A stretch of DNA of 10,322 bases, taken from contig DHHZ01000025.1 of NCBI GenBank assembly GCA_002403515.1, forward strand, positions 1 through 10,322. The letters run 5' to 3'. The stretch comes from Legionellales bacterium UBA4759 (GTDB lineage: Bacteria; Pseudomonadota; Gammaproteobacteria; Legionellales; Legionellaceae). A program made the translations under genes and the position numbers. The stretch's first letter is position 1. Each line of letters begins with the position of its first letter. The notes under the pieces are model-generated. The model saw only the letters and a program-made list of their open reading frames with translations. It did not search any database and was not told where the DNA came from. Positions 6,680 to 10,322 of this stretch are shown here, piece after piece.

Positions 6680-7493
6680 TAACAATAAAATAGCTCGGTA
6701 TTTTGCCAAGTTAGCAGTCTGCTCTTTGTATGATGAATTGGCTTTATTTCCTAAGCCTGGATTGGTGAGTTTTATAGACAGTGGTGCACATCAAGATATG
6801 GATGGCGCCTTGCTTTTTCGAAGTCTTTTTGGTCTTCGACATTATTATTTTCAAGTAGGTCTGCAGGCGACCCACAATCATCCACCGCATGCTCTGGTCA
6901 ATTTGGGAATTCAAGCCGAGCAGCGTATGCATACCATTACAGGTGGTATTAATACACATCGAGGTGCAATTTTTGCACTTGGAATTTTTTGCACTTCTAT
7001 TTGCAAATTAAGTACCAGATACCAATCATTTTCAACCACAGATTTACATCATGCAATCCTTGAAGATTGGTCTGAGTTTCTAGAAAAACATCACCGCAAT
7101 GAAAATACCCATGGTGTGCTTGTCAAACAAAAGTTTGCTGTGGCTGATGCGAAACAAATCGCTATAGAAGGTTATGCATTAGTATTTGAGCTTTTCCATA
7201 AATTAATAGGGTCTGTCGATGATGATAAAGCACTTTTTGGGTTAAAAGCTTACCAACATCTTTTATTGGCATTAGATGATATCAATATCTTGTATCGCAC
7301 AGGAATACAAGGTTTAGAATTTGCCAGACAACATATTCAAACCATAACTTTTGATGATAAACATCAAACCATGCAACAAGCCCTAAACATCCATCGTTTG
7401 TTTTCGCAAAAAAATATCAGCCCGGGTGGGGTTGCTGACATGTTGGGTGTTTTGTATTTTCTCCATTATCTATTTTCTGGGAAATCATCATGA
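6651..7493 (+). CDS. mdcB: Triphosphoribosyl-dephospho-CoA synthase
   Basis: MdcB, a member of the CitG family, joins ATP and 3'-dephospho-CoA into the triphosphoribosyl-dephospho-CoA precursor used by MdcG. The product has 280 residues from the ATG at 6651. The family motifs appear in order: ELALFPKPGLVSFIDSGAHQ (29-48) followed by DMD, GGINTHRGAIFALG (98-111), NTHGVLVKQKFAV (152-164) and the C-terminal SPGGVADMLGVLYFL (257-271). These supply the acidic and glycine-rich nucleotide-binding positions of the family. It overlaps mdcG by 29 bases and its TGA overlaps the mdcH ATG (ATGA). Its place after mdcG, rather than directly after mdcA, resembles the Acinetobacter-type order more than the Klebsiella or Pseudomonas type, as I recall them. 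No defects are seen. Confidence 0.95.
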   Translation: MQNFQHSITDNNKIARYFAKLAVCSLYDELALFPKPGLVSFIDSGAHQDMDGALLFRSLFGLRHYYFQVGLQATHNHPPHALVNLGIQAEQRMHTITGGINTHRGAIFALGIFCTSICKLSTRYQSFSTTDLHHAILEDWSEFLEKHHRNENTHGVLVKQKFAVADAKQIAIEGYALVFELFHKLIGSVDDDKALFGLKAYQHLLLALDDINILYRTGIQGLEFARQHIQTITFDDKHQTMQQALNIHRLFSQKNISPGGVADMLGVLYFLHYLFSGKSS

Positions 7494-8416
7494 ACATATT
7501 GTGTCTATTTGCTGGACAAGGTTACCAAGATGATGATTTATTCCTATTTTTTCAAAACCATCCAGAAGCAAAAAAAATCCTTCTTGAACTTTCTTATATT
7601 GACAAAATTGACTTACTGAACCCAAATTGCTCCTTAAAAAGCCCTTATTTCGCCCAGTACATGATCACAGCTTTCCACTTTTGTATTTTTAATTTCATAG
7701 CACCATTGTTGAGCTCACACCAAGTTAATCTTGCCGGTTATAGCCTTGGTGAGGTATCGGCATTTCTTGCAAGTGTTGGTGCAACTCACGAAGAACTTTA
7801 TCAAACAATTGCTTTTCGCACTGCTTTGATGACATCGCTCATCCCAATGAAAGACAAGTTTGAATATGACTTACTCTCAATTCGTGGACCATTGAATTTA
7901 GAAGAGATGAAAAAACTTTGTAGAAAGTATCACTGTGAAGTCGCTATTATTAACTCCGAACAACATATCATTTTAGCAGGACGCATCAAAGATTTAAAAT
8001 TACTATTGGCTAATTTGTCGTCTATCTATTTATCGAGTTCTCATTTTTTAGAAATTCACCTACCCTCTCATACCCCTTTCTATGCCAATAAAAAAGGCAT
8101 GTTTGCAAAGCACTTAGACTCTTTATTCTTTCAAGAACTAAACTACCCAATCCTAAGTCCCTTAGAACTTTGCAAAATTTATAATACTGAAGAAGAAAAA
8201 AAACTTTTAGATAAAGAACTCTACACCACATTAGAATGGTTTCAGCTTTGTAAACTTATTTCTGAATACCAATATGATTTAATTATAGATTTAGGTCCAG
8301 GAGATAGCTTATCAAAACAATTAAAAGCTTTGAATATTCACACGCCGGTATTCACGTTTGCTCACTATAAGCACTTGAGAGGGGCACTCACAGACTTAAA
8401 AAAAAGAATCCATTAA
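7490..8416 (+). CDS. mdcH: Malonyl-CoA:carrier protein transacylase of the malonate decarboxylase system
   Basis: MdcH, a FabD-like transacylase, loads the carrier with a malonyl group from malonyl-CoA and so primes the enzyme for its first cycle. The 308-residue length fits. FAGQGYQ (7-13) is the oxyanion-side glutamine motif, GYSLGE (83-88) carries the nucleophile Ser85, Arg110 in AFRTALM is the expected malonate carboxylate ligand, and His194 in PSHTPFY is the catalytic histidine. DLGPGDSLSKQLK near residues 267-279 is the FabD-type C-terminal block. Divergence from FabD is high and the context is an mdc operon, so MdcH rather than housekeeping FabD is preferred. It starts in an ATGA overlap with mdcB with only a weak ribosome binding site, consistent with coupling. 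It is the last of the tightly overlapping genes; 56 bases separate it from the dehydrogenase. Confidence 0.92.
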   Translation: MNILCLFAGQGYQDDDLFLFFQNHPEAKKILLELSYIDKIDLLNPNCSLKSPYFAQYMITAFHFCIFNFIAPLLSSHQVNLAGYSLGEVSAFLASVGATHEELYQTIAFRTALMTSLIPMKDKFEYDLLSIRGPLNLEEMKKLCRKYHCEVAIINSEQHIILAGRIKDLKLLLANLSSIYLSSSHFLEIHLPSHTPFYANKKGMFAKHLDSLFFQELNYPILSPLELCKIYNTEEEKKLLDKELYTTLEWFQLCKLISEYQYDLIIDLGPGDSLSKQLKALNIHTPVFTFAHYKHLRGALTDLKKRIH

Positions 8417-8472
8417 AACAAAAGATATGTTAGGCTGTAAATTAAAGGATTTAAATAACCATCGGAGGAATT

Positions 8473-9945
8473 ATGTCATTTGGTGCATTTGTGAATGGGA
8501 AATGGTATAACCCATCGCAATCTCAATCAATTATCAAAAATATCAATCCAGCCAATCCAGATGATATTATTTCAGAATTTCCTGGTGCAACGGCACATGA
8601 TGCCCAAATGGCCATTGATGCAGCAGAAAAAGCTTTTCCATCTTGGAGTAATACACCAGGACCAGAAAGAGGCAGAATTCTTTTAAGAGCAGCAAATATC
8701 GTAAGAGAAAGAGCAGAAGAAATTGCCCAAGTCATGACCCGAGAGGAAGGTAAAACTATTCATGAGTCCAGAGGTGAAGTATTAAAAGGTATTGCAATCT
8801 TAGAATATTATGCCGGTGAGGGTTATCGTATGGGCGGAAAAACTTCGCCTGTTGAAGGACGAGATATTTTCGCTTTTACTCTGAGAAATCCACTTGGCGT
8901 TGTCGCCTTAATTTCTCCTTTTAATTTTCCTTGGGCAAACCCCATGTGGAAATTATGTCCGGCTTTAGTAGCTGGCAATACAGTCATTTTTAAACCATCT
9001 GAGCTAACGCCAATGACAGCCACACTGATTGTCGAAGTTTTCAATGCGGCGGGTCTACCGGCTGGTGTTTTGAATATGCTCATTGGACTTGGAAAAGATG
9101 TCGGTGATGCGATTGTTGAGGCCCCACAAGTTAAAGCCATTTCGTTTACAGGCTCTAATGCCGTGGGTACAGCTATCAATGTGAAAGCTGCTGCTTCAGG
9201 AAAAAAAGTATGCTGTGAAATGGGTGGAAAAAATGCTGTTGTGGTATTAGATGATGCTGATCTCAATAAGGCCACCGAAGCTATTATCGGTGGGGCTTTT
9301 GGCTCAACAGGACAACGTTGCACAGCCACTTCCCGAATTATCGTAACCCAATCGATTAAAGAGGAATTATTATCACGCTTAATATCCAAAGCTAATCATC
9401 TTAAAATTGGCAATGGATTGGATGAAACCGTTGATATGGGGCCTGCTGTTTCAGAATCTCAATTAAAGAAAGATTTAGATTACATTGAAGTCGCCAAAAA
9501 AGATGGTGCAAAACTGGTGTGCGGCGGTAAACAACCCAAAAATCTTGGCAATGGCTATTTTATCGAGCCAACCATTTTTGATAATGTGCGACCCAATATG
9601 CGTATTTTTCAAGAGGAAGTCTTCGGGCCTGTGCTTTCTATAGTCACAGCAAAGTCAATTGATGAAGCATTTGTTTTCGCCAATCAAGTTCCATTTGGGC
9701 TTTCTACGGGGATATTCTCTCAAGATATTAATGCTATCATGCATTACATTCATAAAGCAGAGACTGGGATGGTACATATCAATGAACCCACTATCGGCGG
9801 TGAAGCTCAAATTCCTTTTGGGGGAACCAAAGCAACTTCAATAGGTGATCGAGAGATGTCTGATGAAGGTTTAAATTTTTTCACACATACCAAGACTGTT
9901 CTCATCAATTACTCCAATAGCGCGGAACGTTCTTTAATGCGATGA
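8473..9945 (+). CDS. NAD(P)-dependent aldehyde dehydrogenase, semialdehyde-type
   Basis: This 490-residue, full-length member of the aldehyde dehydrogenase superfamily oxidises an aldehyde to an acid. The oxyanion Asn151 is in SPFNFPW, Lys174 in FKPSE binds cofactor, FTGSNAVG (225-232) is the nucleotide-binding turn, Glu249 in EMGGKN is the general base, Cys283 in GQRCTATSR is the nucleophile, and EEVFGPV (381-387) is the ribose-binding block. The overall sequence, notably GAFGSTGQRCTATSR and EYYAGEGYR, looks closest to the alpha-ketoglutarate-semialdehyde (2,5-dioxopentanoate) dehydrogenase group such as Bacillus YcbD. The true substrate is not readable. The context allows malonate semialdehyde, whose oxidation would yield malonate for the upstream enzymes. 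The ATG follows GGAGG (8464-8468) by four bases. I see no convincing terminator in the 56-base gap after mdcH, so it may be cotranscribed with the operon. The gene ends before a strong terminator. Confidence 0.93.
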   Translation: MSFGAFVNGKWYNPSQSQSIIKNINPANPDDIISEFPGATAHDAQMAIDAAEKAFPSWSNTPGPERGRILLRAANIVRERAEEIAQVMTREEGKTIHESRGEVLKGIAILEYYAGEGYRMGGKTSPVEGRDIFAFTLRNPLGVVALISPFNFPWANPMWKLCPALVAGNTVIFKPSELTPMTATLIVEVFNAAGLPAGVLNMLIGLGKDVGDAIVEAPQVKAISFTGSNAVGTAINVKAAASGKKVCCEMGGKNAVVVLDDADLNKATEAIIGGAFGSTGQRCTATSRIIVTQSIKEELLSRLISKANHLKIGNGLDETVDMGPAVSESQLKKDLDYIEVAKKDGAKLVCGGKQPKNLGNGYFIEPTIFDNVRPNMRIFQEEVFGPVLSIVTAKSIDEAFVFANQVPFGLSTGIFSQDINAIMHYIHKAETGMVHINEPTIGGEAQIPFGGTKATSIGDREMSDEGLNFFTHTKTVLINYSNSAERSLMR

Positions 9946-9957
9946 TAAATCATGAAA

Positions 9958-9988
9958 GACCGTCTTGGTCAAACAAGACGGTCCTTTT
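9958..9988 (+). terminator. Rho-independent terminator of the mdc-dehydrogenase unit
   Basis: A perfect 10-bp stem (GACCGTCTTG at 9958-9967 with CAAGACGGTC at 9974-9983) closes a six-base loop and runs into CTTTTCTT. It lies 12 bases after the dehydrogenase stop and between convergent genes. The short A run on the left gives a weak T tract on the other strand, so it may also stop the minus-strand gene. Confidence 0.92.
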
Positions 9989-9999
9989 CTTATCTTTAA

Positions 10000-10322
10000 T
10001 TATTGATTGGTTTTTTTTAAGCTTTCAACAACACTTTCTGCCTCTTCTTTGGTTAAACCCGATAACAGAAAGTCCGAACCTAGTGCCCCTCCAATCGTAG
10101 GGGAAAAAACGAGTCGACCATTAAAGGTTATACTCAATTGCTGACCAATATTTTGCGAGGTCATCTTTGTTAACTGATTAGTAGCTTCTTTTGTTAACTT
10201 CAATTGCAAACCATATTCATTTTTGGTCTCATCCAATGGAAGATAGGATGCAGATTCAATATTTGTATTATTTAAGCTTAAGGAATCGTTATTAACTTCT
10301 AACTGATATAGGTGCGGATTTT
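10000..10322 (-). CDS. SecDF P1-head-like protein, C-terminal part only
   Basis: The minus-strand frame is open from the right edge (10322) to a TAA at 10002-10000, giving 106 visible C-terminal residues; the start is outside the window. The segment with YGLQLKLTKEATNQLTKMTS, NIGQQLSITFNGRLVFSPTI and LLSGLTKEEAESVVESLKK closely resembles the P1 head subdomain of the SecD translocation accessory protein (LxLTxEA..., NIGK.LAIVLDG.V.SAP, I.G.FT.EEA). SecD itself continues into several membrane helices, whereas this protein ends only a few residues after the domain. It is therefore probably a standalone head-domain protein, perhaps a periplasmic or lipoprotein relative, and not SecD. A TTG at 10236 is a possible but unlikely start because the frame runs on upstream through polar, Asn-rich residues. 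The function of such standalone proteins is unknown to me. Confidence 0.75.
   Translation of the reverse strand, partial: NPHLYQLEVNNDSLSLNNTNIESASYLPLDETKNEYGLQLKLTKEATNQLTKMTSQNIGQQLSITFNGRLVFSPTIGGALGSDFLLSGLTKEEAESVVESLKKTNQ

Noticed and set aside
8417..8472. Separate promoter or terminator between mdcH and the aldehyde dehydrogenase
   Set aside because: Only AT-rich sequence with poor -35/-10 matches (TTAGGC, then AAATAA) and no stable hairpin is visible; only the ribosome binding site is convincing.
8823..9389. 188-residue open frame on the minus strand inside the aldehyde dehydrogenase
   Set aside because: It lies fully antisense to a strongly conserved dehydrogenase with all catalytic motifs, and its translation is a Pro/Ala/Ser-rich mirror of that gene with no recognisable domain.
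1..10322. CRISPR array, tRNA, rRNA, insertion sequence or attachment site
   Set aside because: No regularly spaced repeats, tRNA-like cloverleaf, rRNA segment, transposase motif or long terminal inverted repeats were seen on either strand.

Overview
The window looks like a chromosomal segment of a low-GC gammaproteobacterium. The two poorly recognisable, AT-rich, membrane-associated proteins at the left, one with a J-domain-like HPD motif, suggest a host-associated member of the Legionellales (Legionella, Coxiella or Berkiella type). That assignment is inference from style only; no rRNA or other taxonomic marker is present.

Layout. Positions 1-1230 hold the 3' part of a membrane protein whose reading frame is open from the first base, so its start lies outside the window. 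Positions 1325-2320 hold a second unrecognised protein with a J-like segment, two hydrophobic segments and an acidic linker; it has a promoter-like sequence before it and a hairpin after it. The 180 bases at 2321-2500 contain that hairpin, three CCAAAAT copies and a candidate promoter. Positions 2501-8416 are a compact seven-function, six-gene biotin-independent malonate decarboxylase operon in the order mdcA, mdcC-mdcD (one fused gene), mdcE, mdcG, mdcB, mdcH. An aldehyde dehydrogenase follows at 8473-9945 and ends at a strong hairpin terminator (9958-9988). A convergent minus-strand gene, the 3' end of a SecDF P1-head-like protein, fills the right edge.

How the genes work together. MdcB makes the triphosphoribosyl-dephospho-CoA precursor and MdcG transfers the phosphoribosyl-dephospho-CoA prosthetic group to the carrier domain (MdcC). 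MdcH charges the carrier through malonyl transfer. MdcA exchanges incoming malonate for acetate on the carrier thiol, and MdcD with MdcE decarboxylates malonyl-carrier to acetyl-carrier and CO2. The dehydrogenase could feed the pathway by oxidising a semialdehyde, possibly malonate semialdehyde, but its substrate cannot be read from the sequence. No malonate transporter (mdcF, mdcLM/madLM) and no mdcR regulator lie in the window.

The most notable observation is the fusion of the carrier protein (MdcC) to the beta decarboxylase subunit (MdcD) in one 397-residue polypeptide. The rest of the decarboxylase cluster is conventional and appears intact.
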